From: CAXXIC01 sp049315325
GTDB taxonomy: Bacteria; Bacteroidota; Bacteroidia; Bacteroidales; UBA7332
Direction of reading: 5' to 3'
Length of the DNA: 64,000 nucleotides
Assembly: GCA_049315325.1 (NCBI GenBank)
Contig: JBMOKJ010000005.1
Span: 124,001 to 188,000, forward strand
The position numbers were made by a program, and so were the translations under genes. Shown here piece after piece: positions 43,495 through 52,589 of the stretch (its first letter is position 1; each line of letters opens with the position of its first letter). Under the pieces are notes generated by a model. The model saw only the letters and a list, made by a program, of their open reading frames with translations, was not told the origin of the DNA and searched no databases.

Positions 43495-44313
43495 TCATCC
43501 CAATTGCTCGCACCAGAAGTAACAATCGGGGAAATCGGCAGGAGAAAGTTGAGGTTTTTGTTCGAAGAGACCAAAAACTGATGAGCCTGAGCCCGACATT
43601 GAGGCGTAGCGCGCACCTTGCTTAATCAAAGTTTGTTTGACGGCATCGATGGCAGGGAATTTGGCAAATACACTCTTCTCAAAATCGTTCATCATCAAAT
43701 TTTGCCATTCTGTGATGGGGTCTTGTACGATTTCGGTGAGGTTGAGATAAGGTAGTTGCGGTTTCACCATCGCATACGCATCGGGGGTGGAGACGTGTAT
43801 TGGCGGTTTCACCAACACCAACCAATTGCCAGAAAGTGAAAAGTCTATTTCTTGGAAAATATTTCCTATTCCTGTAGCAAAAACGGGTCTGTCTTTGATG
43901 AAAAAGGCGCAATCGGCACCCAATCGACTCGCCAGTTCGAGCAGTTTTTCTTCTCCTAAATTAAGTGAAAACAGGTCGTCTAAAAGCAAAAGCATTGCTG
44001 CTGCATCAGCCGATCCGCCACCCAATCCAGCGCCAAAAGGAATCACTTTGTGTAGATAGATATCTACGAACGGAAAATCGGCAAATTCGCGCATCAACTT
44101 CAACACTTTCATCACTAGATTTTTGTCGGATGGTCCATCGATTGCTATGCCCGAATTGGTAAACGTATCTTCGTGCCCGCTCGAAACCACCACCTCAAGC
44201 GCATCTTTTATGCCAATGGGGTAGAATATCGTCTCCAAATTGTGGTAGCCGTCGGGTCGTTTAGAGACAATGTTTAGTCCGAGATTTATCTTTGCGTTGG
44301 GAAAACGAATCAT
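43495..44313 (-). CDS. ispE: 4-diphosphocytidyl-2-C-methyl-D-erythritol kinase
   Basis: A 272-residue GHMP kinase of the MEP isoprenoid pathway that phosphorylates the 2-hydroxyl of CDP-methylerythritol. The start FPNAKINLGLNIVSKRPDGYH is the family's substrate-binding signature, the ATP loop is PFGAGLGGGSADAAAML (near 91-107) and the third GHMP motif MSGSGSSVFGLF lies near 238-249. Length is normal for the Bacteroidota branch. The SpoU methyltransferase gene lies 31 bp upstream on the same strand, so the two may be co-transcribed. Confidence 0.95.
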   Translation of the reverse strand: MIRFPNAKINLGLNIVSKRPDGYHNLETIFYPIGIKDALEVVVSSGHEDTFTNSGIAIDGPSDKNLVMKVLKLMREFADFPFVDIYLHKVIPFGAGLGGGSADAAAMLLLLDDLFSLNLGEEKLLELASRLGADCAFFIKDRPVFATGIGNIFQEIDFSLSGNWLVLVKPPIHVSTPDAYAMVKPQLPYLNLTEIVQDPITEWQNLMMNDFEKSVFAKFPAIDAVKQTLIKQGARYASMSGSGSSVFGLFEQKPQLSPADFPDCYFWCEQLG

Positions 44314-44344
44314 GTTGAGTTACAATTTTGAAATTTACAATCTA

Positions 44345-45097
44345 CTACCGCAATCGTCTTCTAAATTCTGCACAAACAATCGCAGTTGCCATCGCCACGT
44401 TGAGTGATTCAGATGTCTCTGTACCAACGGGATAGTTCGGGATGTAGAGCCGCTTGTTTACCAACCGTTCAATGTCTTTCGAAATCCCATTGCCTTCGTT
44501 TCCCATCACAATAATTCCGTTTCCCGAAAGGTTGGTTTGATAGAGATCATCGCCATCCAAGAATGTGCCATAAACTGGTGAAATTTTGTGTTTTTCCAAA
44601 AAATCAGGTAATGATAAGTAGTGCACTTTCACTCTAGATAAAGCTCCCATTGTGGCTTGCACCGTTTTCGGATTGTAAACATCTACACAGTCTAGCGAGC
44701 AGACGATATGTTTGATACCAAACCAATCAGCCAAACGAATAATCGTTCCCAGATTTCCTGGATCTTGAATGCAATCGGCAGCAATCAACAATTGTTGCTC
44801 AACATCGCTCGACGAAAGTTTATAAGTTGGCTTCTTGAAGACTGCAATCACCTCTTGAGGTGTGGTCAAACCACTGGCTTTGCGTATCTCTTCTCGGTCT
44901 GCTTCTATGATCGAATCTGCTTTCGCATCCGAGTGATTCTCGAGCCATTCGCTCGTGGCAATTAGCCAATGGCAATCGAATGTCGGTAGCATATCGGCAA
45001 CCAACTTATTGCCTTCAGCTACAAAACAACCCATTTCGTTGCGCTGTTTTTTCTGTTGAAGCGATTGTATCTGTTTGATTTGATTTTTGCTCAGCAT
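44345..45097 (-). CDS. TrmH/SpoU-family RNA 2'-O-methyltransferase
   Basis: A 250-residue SPOUT methyltransferase. The N-terminal substrate-binding part (KNQIKQIQSLQQKKQRNEMG, FVAEGNKLVADML) is followed by the knotted domain with motifs DCIQDPGNLGTIIRLADWFG, GIIVMGNEGNGIS and SESLNVAMATAI. It uses S-adenosylmethionine to methylate a ribose in rRNA or tRNA. The RlmB-like rRNA role is most likely, but TrmH-family members cannot be separated confidently by eye. It is divergent from tamL and upstream of ispE. Confidence 0.88.
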   Translation of the reverse strand: MLSKNQIKQIQSLQQKKQRNEMGCFVAEGNKLVADMLPTFDCHWLIATSEWLENHSDAKADSIIEADREEIRKASGLTTPQEVIAVFKKPTYKLSSSDVEQQLLIAADCIQDPGNLGTIIRLADWFGIKHIVCSLDCVDVYNPKTVQATMGALSRVKVHYLSLPDFLEKHKISPVYGTFLDGDDLYQTNLSGNGIIVMGNEGNGISKDIERLVNKRLYIPNYPVGTETSESLNVAMATAIVCAEFRRRLR

Positions 45098-45184
45098 AAA
45101 TTTGGTTTACAGGTCGATTGTTGATTGAAATCGAATTTAAAGGTGGTTTCGCATAAAAGGGTCGAAATTAATCGCGAATAGGTG

Positions 45185-45214
45185 TTGATGGAAATGCGCA
45201 ATAAATTATCTTTG
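45185..45214 (+). promoter_or_regulatory. promoter for tamL
   Basis: TTG (45185-45187), exactly 19-bp spacer, TATCTTTG (45207-45214). The start site near 45221 leaves about 45 nt before the ATG at 45266. Confidence 0.65.
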
Positions 45215-45265
45215 TTGCAAAAATAATAAAAAAAGCGGTGGAGTAATTCATTGCGTCTCTCTTTG

Positions 45266-47551
45266 ATGAATAAACTAATCCAATACATACTGATTCTCTT
45301 CGTGTTCGTTACTACTTCGTGTAGTGTGACGAAATATGTGCCGCAGAATCACTATTTGTTGGACCAAGCCATCGTGAAAACGGATAATAGCCATCTCAAT
45401 CCCTCTTCTTTGGAGCCTTATCTGAAACAAAAACCGAATTACCGCATTTTTACCCTTTTCAGAACTCAATTGCGTTTTTATAGCTTGTCGGGTCGCGACT
45501 CTTCGAAATGGATCAATCGCTTTCTTCGAAAATTGGGAGAACCGCCCGTTATTCTCGATGATGAATTGGTAGAGCGCTCGCGTCAGGATTTGCAGAAAGC
45601 AGTTTTGAATCAAGGCTATATGAATGTAACTGTCGATACTGCGATTGTTAGACGCAAAAAGCGGGCTGATGTGACCTTTATTGTAAATGCTGGAAATCCC
45701 TATAAAATCAGAAACTATACACTTGATATTGGGAATGATCAAATTAAGAATATTGTAGCCAAAGACTCTTCGAATAGTTTATTGAAATATGGAGTGAATT
45801 TCGATCGTGGATTGCTTGATAGAGAAAGGCAACGGATTGTGACTTTGCTTCGAAGAAATGGTTATTTTGCGATGGGTAAGGAGCGAATTTCTTATTTTGC
45901 AGATTCGGCATTGAAATCTAATACTGTTGATTTAACGATGCGCTTATTTTCTAATAATGGTCGCGCTCCTCAAGCAAAACTCTCACCCGAGGAGTGTCAG
46001 TATTTGGTGAAGAATGTTTTTATTGTCACCGAGTACGACCCAACTCAAATGACCGAAAACGTAATTTTTTCACACGACACATTAGCCTACAAAGGGTATA
46101 AATTGGTGTATGGTCAGAAGCGCTGGATTCGTCCCGAAGTGTTGCGAAGCAGTTGCTATATTCTGCCAAATCAACTTTTCGATGAGCGAACTATCGACCT
46201 GACATACAGTTCATTTGGTCGTTTGAAAGCCGTGAAATATGTAAATATTCGTTTCGAGCCAATTACCGAAAATGATTCGTGTCAACTGAATTGTTTTTTG
46301 ATGCTGAGCGACTCAAAAACGCAATCGCTAACCTCAGAAATAGAAGGGACAAACTCATCTGGCGATTTTGGTGCAGCAGCTAGTTTAACGTATCAACACC
46401 GAAATGTGTTTAACGGTTCTGAGACTTTTTCGGCTAAAGTCAGAGGTGCCTACGAGCGTCTAACCATTGACGGATTGAATTCGAGTGTAACTGAACTCGG
46501 AAGTGAAGTTGGACTATCGTTTCCGAAATTTGTATTTCCATTTATCAGTTATGATACTCGCCGTCGTGTTCGAGCCATTTCAGAATTAATTGGTTCGTAC
46601 AATTTCCAACAACGTCCAGAATATTCGCGCGTGATAGCTGGTACAACTTGGCGCTATAAATGGTCAAACACCAGTGCTTCACAACGTCACAGCGTCGATT
46701 TGATTGATTTGAATTATGTCTATTTGCCGTGGAAAGATCCTGTGTTCGCCGATAGGTTGAATGCCGATAATCCTCTTCTGAAATACAGCTATGAGAATCA
46801 CCTCATTATGCGCACTGGTTATAGTTTGTACTTGTCGAATCAAGGAACAGTAAACGGTAGAAAAAGCCCATATTCATTGCGATTTAGCGTAGAAACTGCT
46901 GGTAATTTACTTAGTTTGATTTCGAATCTGACGAATGCAAACAAAGTGAATGGTTCGTATGAATTTATGGGAATCAACTATTCGCAATACGTTAAAACCG
47001 AAATTGACTTTTCTCGATCACATATAATTGACGAAAGCAACTCTTTTGCTTGGCATGCAAACACTGGGGTGGCGGTTCCTTATGGCAATACTTCTGTGCT
47101 CCCGTTCGAAAAACGTTATTTCGCGGGTGGAGCAAATAGTGTGCGTGGTTGGTCTGTCCGCTCCTTAGGCCCAGGTATTTTTAAACCAAAAACAAGTGCT
47201 ACTGATTTTGTTAGTCATTCGGGTGACCTTAAACTTGATTTGAGTATGGAGTTGCGTTCGAAACTTTTTTGGAAAGTGGAATCAGCCTTGTTTATCGATG
47301 CTGGAAACATTTGGACGATACGCGATTACAGTGATCAAAGTGGAGGGTTATTTAAATTTGATTCATTCTACAAAGAGATTGCATTGGCTTATGGATTAGG
47401 AGTCCGACTCAACTTCGATTATTTTGTTTTTCGTCTCGATATGGGTGTGAAGGCGTATGATCCATCGCAAGACGAGGCTCTACGCTGGCGACTTTCTCAC
47501 TTTAGCAGCAGTGAAATGGCTTGGCACATCGCTATTGGATATCCGTTTTAA
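45266..47551 (+). CDS. tamL: translocation and assembly module lipoprotein TamL
   Basis: A 761-residue BamA-superfamily outer-membrane protein. It starts with a lipoprotein signal (MNKLIQYILILFVFVTTSCS, Cys19), has POTRA-like repeats to about residue 400 (VTFIVNAGNPYKIRNYTLDI) and a C-terminal beta-barrel that carries the FAGGANSVRGWSVRSLGPG segment, the lid-locking signature of Omp85 proteins. The lipidated TamA-like form is typical of Bacteroidota, where it works with TamB-type proteins. No TamB gene is adjacent here. The frame can start at TTG 45251, but the ATG at 45266 begins the signal. Confidence 0.9.
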   Translation: MNKLIQYILILFVFVTTSCSVTKYVPQNHYLLDQAIVKTDNSHLNPSSLEPYLKQKPNYRIFTLFRTQLRFYSLSGRDSSKWINRFLRKLGEPPVILDDELVERSRQDLQKAVLNQGYMNVTVDTAIVRRKKRADVTFIVNAGNPYKIRNYTLDIGNDQIKNIVAKDSSNSLLKYGVNFDRGLLDRERQRIVTLLRRNGYFAMGKERISYFADSALKSNTVDLTMRLFSNNGRAPQAKLSPEECQYLVKNVFIVTEYDPTQMTENVIFSHDTLAYKGYKLVYGQKRWIRPEVLRSSCYILPNQLFDERTIDLTYSSFGRLKAVKYVNIRFEPITENDSCQLNCFLMLSDSKTQSLTSEIEGTNSSGDFGAAASLTYQHRNVFNGSETFSAKVRGAYERLTIDGLNSSVTELGSEVGLSFPKFVFPFISYDTRRRVRAISELIGSYNFQQRPEYSRVIAGTTWRYKWSNTSASQRHSVDLIDLNYVYLPWKDPVFADRLNADNPLLKYSYENHLIMRTGYSLYLSNQGTVNGRKSPYSLRFSVETAGNLLSLISNLTNANKVNGSYEFMGINYSQYVKTEIDFSRSHIIDESNSFAWHANTGVAVPYGNTSVLPFEKRYFAGGANSVRGWSVRSLGPGIFKPKTSATDFVSHSGDLKLDLSMELRSKLFWKVESALFIDAGNIWTIRDYSDQSGGLFKFDSFYKEIALAYGLGVRLNFDYFVFRLDMGVKAYDPSQDEALRWRLSHFSSSEMAWHIAIGYPF

Positions 47552-47570
47552 TCAAAAAAAATCGAAATAT

Positions 47571-47601
47571 TTTGTGTAATCAAATCAAATGGCTATCTTT
47601 G
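47571..47601 (+). promoter_or_regulatory. promoter for rpmE2
   Basis: TTTG (47571-47574), 19-bp spacer, TATCTTTG (47594-47601): the clearest full match in the window. Leader about 65 nt. The promoter begins only 20 bp after tamL ends. Confidence 0.75.
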
Positions 47602-47672
47602 CAGCCCATTTACACTCTTTTTACCAACTACTAACAATTAATTGAATATTAACAAAAAATCCATATAAGGAA

Positions 47673-47930
47673 ATGAAAAAAGATCTTCATCCTTCAAATT
47701 ATCGCCCTGTAGCGTTCAAAGATATGTCTAATGGTGACGTATTTATCTCACGTTCAACGATTAACACAAAAGAGACAATCGAAGTTGACGGTGTTGAGTA
47801 TCCAGTTGTAAAAATGGAGATCTCAAGTTCATCGCACCCATTTTACACAGGTAAATCTAAATTGGTAGATACTGCTGGTCGTGTAGATAAGTTCATGAAC
47901 CGTTACGGAAACAGAGCTGACAAGAAATAA
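47673..47930 (+). CDS. rpmE2: 50S ribosomal protein L31 type B
   Basis: An 85-residue L31 of the cysteine-free type: MKKDLHPSNYRPVAFKDMSN, then FISRSTINTKETIEVDG and SSHPFYTGKSKLVDTAGRVDKF. The usual zinc-binding CxxC motifs are absent, so it works without zinc; type B L31 replaces the zinc form when zinc is short in bacteria that carry both. Here it may be the sole copy, which is common in Bacteroidota. It has a textbook promoter and a strong terminator. Confidence 0.96.
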   Translation: MKKDLHPSNYRPVAFKDMSNGDVFISRSTINTKETIEVDGVEYPVVKMEISSSSHPFYTGKSKLVDTAGRVDKFMNRYGNRADKK

Positions 47931-47948
47931 TTAATTTCTACGGAGATT

Positions 47949-47985
47949 AAAAAGCCCCGATACAATTTTGTATCGGGGCTTTTTT
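47949..47985. terminator. bidirectional terminator between rpmE2 and dgt
   Basis: AGCCCCGATACA (47953-47964) pairs perfectly with TGTATCGGGGCT (47969-47980) around a 4-nt loop, with A run before and T run after. Confidence 0.92.
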
Positions 47986-48007
47986 GTCTTTAGCTAATTT
48001 GCTTAGA

Positions 48008-49348
48008 TTACAATACTGGTAAGCTCATTCCATTAATCTTTCGATAAAGATCGAGCGCATAAACATCTGTCATGCCAGAAATATAATCCAGCACCGCCTG
48101 AATCTTCTCGTAATCGCTACTCGCGCTCATATCGTATTGCATAGGCACACGGTTGAGGAATAGTTTAGAGTAGGCTTCATCGGGATTGAAAACAGAGTAG
48201 AGCAATTTGTCGAGCAATGTCGAAATAATTTGATAACCAGCCAATTCAATGTCGATAACCTCAGGAGAATGGTAGATACGAGCATAGGCAGTTCTACTGC
48301 ACTCTTGATAAGCATGTGCAGGCGTTTTCGATATGTGATCAATTAGTTCTCCGTCAAGTTTGCCTTCTAGAATAGGCTCCTCATTTTCAATGAAATATTG
48401 GGCACATTCGTCAACCAGCAAACCAATAACAGACGAACGTAGGTAGGATACTTTTTCGTTAACGTCTTCAACATAATTCATCGTGCGATTAATACGTGCC
48501 AAACGATCACCTTCGAAAAATCCGGTTAATAGATTAATGGTTTCATCAGTCGTGAGAATTTTCAGCTTGTGTGCATCTTCAATGTCCATTATTTGGTAGC
48601 AAATATCATCAGCAGCTTCTACCAGATAAACAAGAGGATGTCGAGCGAAGCGCATTTCTTGCTCATTGAGACAGATTAACCCAAGTTGATTTGCAATTAC
48701 CTGAAATGCTTCTCGTTCACTTTGAAAGAATCCGAATTTTCCTTTTTTGCCCGATTGTCCCGAAGGATAAGGATATTTGATGATTGTTGCAAGCGTAGAA
48801 TAGGTGAGTGCAAAACCCCCTTTGCGCCTACCTTTGAATTGATGCGCCAAGAGGCGGAACGAATTGGCATTTCCTTCGAAATGGATAAAATCTTCCCATT
48901 CTGCGTCTGTAATATTTTTCTGACGGAACTCCTTTCCATTTCCTTCCGAAAAATAGGAGCTGATTGCACGTTCTCCCGAGTGTCCAAATGGTGGATTACC
49001 AAGGTCATGCGCTAAACAAGCTGCAGCTACTATCGAGCCACATTCGTAGAACATTTTACGCCACGATTCGTCTTTGTATTTGTCTTTCAATACCTTCCCA
49101 ACATTGTTTCCCAACGAACGCCCAACACACGACACCTCAAGACTATGCGTCAAACGGTTGTGTACAAACACACTCCCTGGCAGCGGAAATACTTGTGTTT
49201 TATTTTGTAATCTGCGAAATGGTGCAGAAAAAATAAGTCGATCGTAATCGCGTTGAAATTCTGTCCTATCGTGTTTTTTTTCTTCGGTCAATCCTTCCAT
49301 TCCATATCGGTTGGACGAAAGTAGATTATCCCATTTCATCTTAATCAT
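48008..49348 (-). CDS. dgt: deoxyguanosinetriphosphate triphosphohydrolase (dGTPase)
   Basis: A 446-residue HD-domain enzyme that splits dGTP (and often other dNTPs) to deoxynucleoside and triphosphate. The metal-binding residues are in RLTHSLEV (His68) and LAHDLGNPPFGHSGE (His114, Asp115, and His123); the segment FRRLQNKTQVFPL near 44-56 is typical for the family. An ATG at 49339 is a possible alternative start. It is divergent from dut, with about 200 bp between the two starts, so both dNTP-pool enzymes lie together. Length is normal for the Dgt type 2 branch. Confidence 0.94.
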   Translation of the reverse strand: MIKMKWDNLLSSNRYGMEGLTEEKKHDRTEFQRDYDRLIFSAPFRRLQNKTQVFPLPGSVFVHNRLTHSLEVSCVGRSLGNNVGKVLKDKYKDESWRKMFYECGSIVAAACLAHDLGNPPFGHSGERAISSYFSEGNGKEFRQKNITDAEWEDFIHFEGNANSFRLLAHQFKGRRKGGFALTYSTLATIIKYPYPSGQSGKKGKFGFFQSEREAFQVIANQLGLICLNEQEMRFARHPLVYLVEAADDICYQIMDIEDAHKLKILTTDETINLLTGFFEGDRLARINRTMNYVEDVNEKVSYLRSSVIGLLVDECAQYFIENEEPILEGKLDGELIDHISKTPAHAYQECSRTAYARIYHSPEVIDIELAGYQIISTLLDKLLYSVFNPDEAYSKLFLNRVPMQYDMSASSDYEKIQAVLDYISGMTDVYALDLYRKINGMSLPVL

Positions 49349-49476
49349 ATTCTCTGTTTTTGAGATTTTTTGTAAAAATAGTCAAAAGAAAAACGGGAGA
49401 AGGAAATCCGACTCACAAATTTTCTAAACAGGCTGCTATATTCATCGATATTGTGACAATTCTGTTTCAATTTTAC

Positions 49477-49484
49477 TATCTTTG
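49477..49484 (+). promoter_or_regulatory. -7 box for the dut operon
   Basis: TATCTTTG followed by GCGC. The nearest TTG upstream (49451-49453) is 23 bp away, a little long. The leader would be about 70 nt. Confidence 0.45.
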
Positions 49485-49561
49485 CGCAATTTGAAAAGTC
49501 TGAAAATGACCTTTTGAAAAGAGCTACTTTTATAACAACCTTTTACCCCAAAATGATTTCA

Positions 49562-49996
49562 ATGGAAGTGAAAATTGTCAATAAATCGAAACACGATTTA
49601 CCAGAATATGCTACGATGCACGCTGCAGGAATGGATTTGCGTGCGAATCTTGATCAACCAATCGCGTTGAAACCGCTAGAGCGCAAACTGATACCAACAG
49701 GTTTGTTTATCGAATTACCAATGGGTTATGAAGCACAAATCAGACCCAGAAGTGGCTTAGCTTACAAAAAAGGAATTACAGTCCTCAATTCTCCTGGAAC
49801 CATTGATGCAGATTATCGAGGCGAAATAGGAGTAATTTTAGTCAATCTTTCGTCAGAAGAGTTTATTGTAAATGATGGCGAACGCATCTGTCAGATGGTG
49901 GTAGCCGCTCACGAGCAAGTAGAGTGGATTGGTGTAGATGAACTGCAAGAAACTGCAAGAGGTGAAGGTGGCTTTGGACACACTGGCCGAAAATAA
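49562..49996 (+). CDS. dut: dUTP diphosphatase
   Basis: A 144-residue trimeric dUTPase that turns dUTP into dUMP and diphosphate. All five motifs are present: AGMDLRANL, RPRSGLAYK, GITVLNSPGTIDADYRGEI (the Asp binds the catalytic water), ERICQMVV and the C-terminal RGEGGFGHTG flap. I chose the ATG at 49562 (MEVKIVNKSK); an in-frame ATG lies at 49553 and a TTG at 49514. It is the first gene of the operon with the TPR, DUF4292 and EnvC-like genes. Confidence 0.95.
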   Translation: MEVKIVNKSKHDLPEYATMHAAGMDLRANLDQPIALKPLERKLIPTGLFIELPMGYEAQIRPRSGLAYKKGITVLNSPGTIDADYRGEIGVILVNLSSEEFIVNDGERICQMVVAAHEQVEWIGVDELQETARGEGGFGHTGRK

Positions 49997-50000
49997 GAGT

Positions 50001-51776
50001 ATGCGAATGAGAGACTCAATCCGCCAATTTTGTACGGTTTTTATCCTGATTTCGTTGTCTTTTATTGGTAGTTGCCAAGCGAAAAGAGCTGAGGTGCCTG
50101 CAACTAAACTGCATACGTCTCATCCTGTTTTGACTGAAGAAGAACAAAACAAATTTCAGAACTATTTTCTTGAAGCTCAGCGACTGAAATACCTTGATAA
50201 GGCTGATGCGGCATTCGACTTGTTTCAGAAATGTGCCGAAATTGATACAGCAAGCGCTGCTGTTTGCTATGAATTAGCCGATTATTATCTCAAAATGAAT
50301 GATGCCGCTTCGGCATACCATTGTATTCGTAAAGCAACTCGTTTAGACCCCGAAAACTACTGGTATCTCTATTCATTGGCGAATCTAGCACAAGGGTTGA
50401 ACCAACCTGACGAAGCTATCCGTGCACTCAGCAAGCTATCTGTAAAATATCCAGATAAGTCGGAGTTGAATTATGCTTTAGCTGAGATTTATTCCCAAAA
50501 AAAAGATTACAAAAAGGCAATTGCAACGCTTGATAAACTCGAAGAGCAATTGGGTTTGACAGAAGAGATTAGCATCGAAAAATACCGACTCTATTTCGTT
50601 GTGAATGATCCCAAAAAGGCATTCCTTGAAATACTAAAATTAGTGCAAGCTTTCCCAAAAGATGTTCGTTATCGAATTATTTTAGGGAATATGTATCTTG
50701 AAAACAACCGTTTAGTAGAGGCACTATCGCACTACGATATTGCAAAATCAATCGAGCCAAGTAACGGATTTCTGGCAGTTTCGATGGCTAACTATTATGA
50801 AAAAACGGGAGATAAAGCAAAGTCAGATGAACAAATTCGGTCTGCTTTGATGAATCCAAAGACCGAAGTTGAAACCAAACATCGGATTTTGAACAGTTAT
50901 TTAACGACCCGTTTAGAAAAGCCCGAAGAGCGTGAAAATATTCAATCACTCTTCAATGCTCTGATCGAAATGCATCCACAAGAAGATAGCTTCTATCAGT
51001 TATTCGCGAGCTATCTTGCAACACAAAAGAAATTACCGGAAGCGAGAGAAAAACTGCTTTTTGCCGTTGGATTGTCGCCTACCAATGTTGAGTTGTGGCG
51101 TCAATTGTTGAACGTGAATCTGGGTTTAACAGATTATCCTGCGGTGATTGATGTCTGCAAAAAAGCGATTGGTTACTTTCCTGATGCTGCAGAATTTTAT
51201 TTCTACAAGGGTATGGGATTGTTTCTAAGCGATAGTTTGACGCAGGCAATCGATAGTTATCAAGCTGGTTTAAAAGTTGCCGACGAAAAGAATGTTACCT
51301 TGATTTCTGATTTTTACGCTCAGATTGGTGATGTTTATCAGAAAATGGAGAATCTCAAATTAGCATTTGAAGCCTACGATAATGCTTTAAAATACAATGA
51401 AAATAACTTTGTTGTTCTCAATAATTACGCCTATTTTCTCTCGATTCACAAACGCGATCTTCGCAAAGCAGAGCAAATGAGTGGGAAGTGTATTGCTGCT
51501 GAACCCAACAATCCAACGTACCTCGATACGTATGCTTGGATTTATTTCGTGCAGAAAAATTTCACTCTTGCTAAATTTTACATCGAAAAAGCGTTGAAAA
51601 ATGGTGGAGATAAGAGTGAGGTTGTGGTAGAACATTATGGTGATATACTTGTTATGTCAGGAGATGTTGAGAAAGCCCTACAGCTGTGGAAAACTTCACT
51701 TTCGATGGGGAATACATCGGAGACATTGAGCAAAAAAATAGAATCTAGCACCTACATCGAAGAACCTTTAAAATAG
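50001..51776 (+). CDS. TPR-repeat lipoprotein
   Basis: A 591-residue lipoprotein (FIGSC, Cys near 24) followed by at least ten tetratricopeptide repeats, such as AAVCYELADYYLKMNDAASAYHC, YSLANLAQGLNQPDEAIRAL and AEFYFYKGMGLFLSDSLTQAI. It starts five bases after the dut stop. The arrangement dut - TPR protein - DUF4292 - EnvC recurs in Bacteroidales, pointing to a shared envelope role (protein-protein scaffold), but no specific partner is known. ATGs at 50001 and 50007 both fit. Confidence 0.88.
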   Translation: MRMRDSIRQFCTVFILISLSFIGSCQAKRAEVPATKLHTSHPVLTEEEQNKFQNYFLEAQRLKYLDKADAAFDLFQKCAEIDTASAAVCYELADYYLKMNDAASAYHCIRKATRLDPENYWYLYSLANLAQGLNQPDEAIRALSKLSVKYPDKSELNYALAEIYSQKKDYKKAIATLDKLEEQLGLTEEISIEKYRLYFVVNDPKKAFLEILKLVQAFPKDVRYRIILGNMYLENNRLVEALSHYDIAKSIEPSNGFLAVSMANYYEKTGDKAKSDEQIRSALMNPKTEVETKHRILNSYLTTRLEKPEERENIQSLFNALIEMHPQEDSFYQLFASYLATQKKLPEAREKLLFAVGLSPTNVELWRQLLNVNLGLTDYPAVIDVCKKAIGYFPDAAEFYFYKGMGLFLSDSLTQAIDSYQAGLKVADEKNVTLISDFYAQIGDVYQKMENLKLAFEAYDNALKYNENNFVVLNNYAYFLSIHKRDLRKAEQMSGKCIAAEPNNPTYLDTYAWIYFVQKNFTLAKFYIEKALKNGGDKSEVVVEHYGDILVMSGDVEKALQLWKTSLSMGNTSETLSKKIESSTYIEEPLK

Positions 51777-51782
51777 AGGAAA

Positions 51783-52589
51783 ATGAACCGTATAACATTT
51801 AGTAACTTTCTCTTGGTTAGTTTAATATTCACACTTCTTACATTTACTTCATGTCGTTCTAAGCAGATTGGGGTGAAGGAAATCGCCTCAAAACAAGAGG
51901 TTTCAACACTTTTCGAACAAGTGCCCCATTTCGATACATTTCGTTCTCAGATTCAGATTGAAACCAGTGGGTTGAATGCTAAAGGTGATTTGAGGGTCAT
52001 AAAAAACAGTGCAATATACCTCTCTGTGCAGGCTTTTTTAGGGATTGAAGTGGCTCGTCTAAAAATTACACCAGATAGCCTCATCGCTATTGATAGACTT
52101 CATCGTCGCTATTTTGCCGATACGTTCAATCATATTTATGGGTTTAAGAATCAAGGGATTAACTATTTTACCATACAAGGGCTTTTAACCAACACCCTTT
52201 TTCTACAAGGGCTAGATTCATTGAGTATGAATGACGTTGATGCTTTTCGTTGGGAAAAGACAGGTGCAGAGACTGAGCTCACCTCTAAACAACAGGAGTT
52301 CGCAAAATTTACCCTCGATAAAGATTTTCAACTAAAACGAACAACATTGGGGGACAATAGCGATCGACTGAATATGAAGTGGGAATATTCTGATTTTACT
52401 ACAATTGCGAAATACATATTTCCACAACATTCGGACATTTATATCTCATCTCCAAGAAAGAAGGTCAGTGCATCTCTACAATTCGGCAGAATTGAGATTG
52501 GAAAACAATTTCAAGTTGATGCTCAAATTCCTATTCGTTATTCAAGAGTCGATTTGACTGAAATTCTAAAAATATTTTCTGAGTTATGA
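51783..52589 (+). CDS. DUF4292 lipoprotein (LolA/LolB-like fold suspected)
   Basis: A 268-residue lipoprotein: signal to LLTFTSC (Cys near 24), then a beta-rich body with IQIETSGLNAKGDLRVIKNS, SVQAFLGIEVARLKITPD and a PIRYSRVDL strand near the end. It fits DUF4292, which shows the half-barrel pattern of lipoprotein carriers, though a carrier role is unproven. It starts six bases after the TPR gene and overlaps the EnvC-like gene by 4 bp (ATGA), so translation is coupled. Confidence 0.85.
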   Translation: MNRITFSNFLLVSLIFTLLTFTSCRSKQIGVKEIASKQEVSTLFEQVPHFDTFRSQIQIETSGLNAKGDLRVIKNSAIYLSVQAFLGIEVARLKITPDSLIAIDRLHRRYFADTFNHIYGFKNQGINYFTIQGLLTNTLFLQGLDSLSMNDVDAFRWEKTGAETELTSKQQEFAKFTLDKDFQLKRTTLGDNSDRLNMKWEYSDFTTIAKYIFPQHSDIYISSPRKKVSASLQFGRIEIGKQFQVDAQIPIRYSRVDLTEILKIFSEL

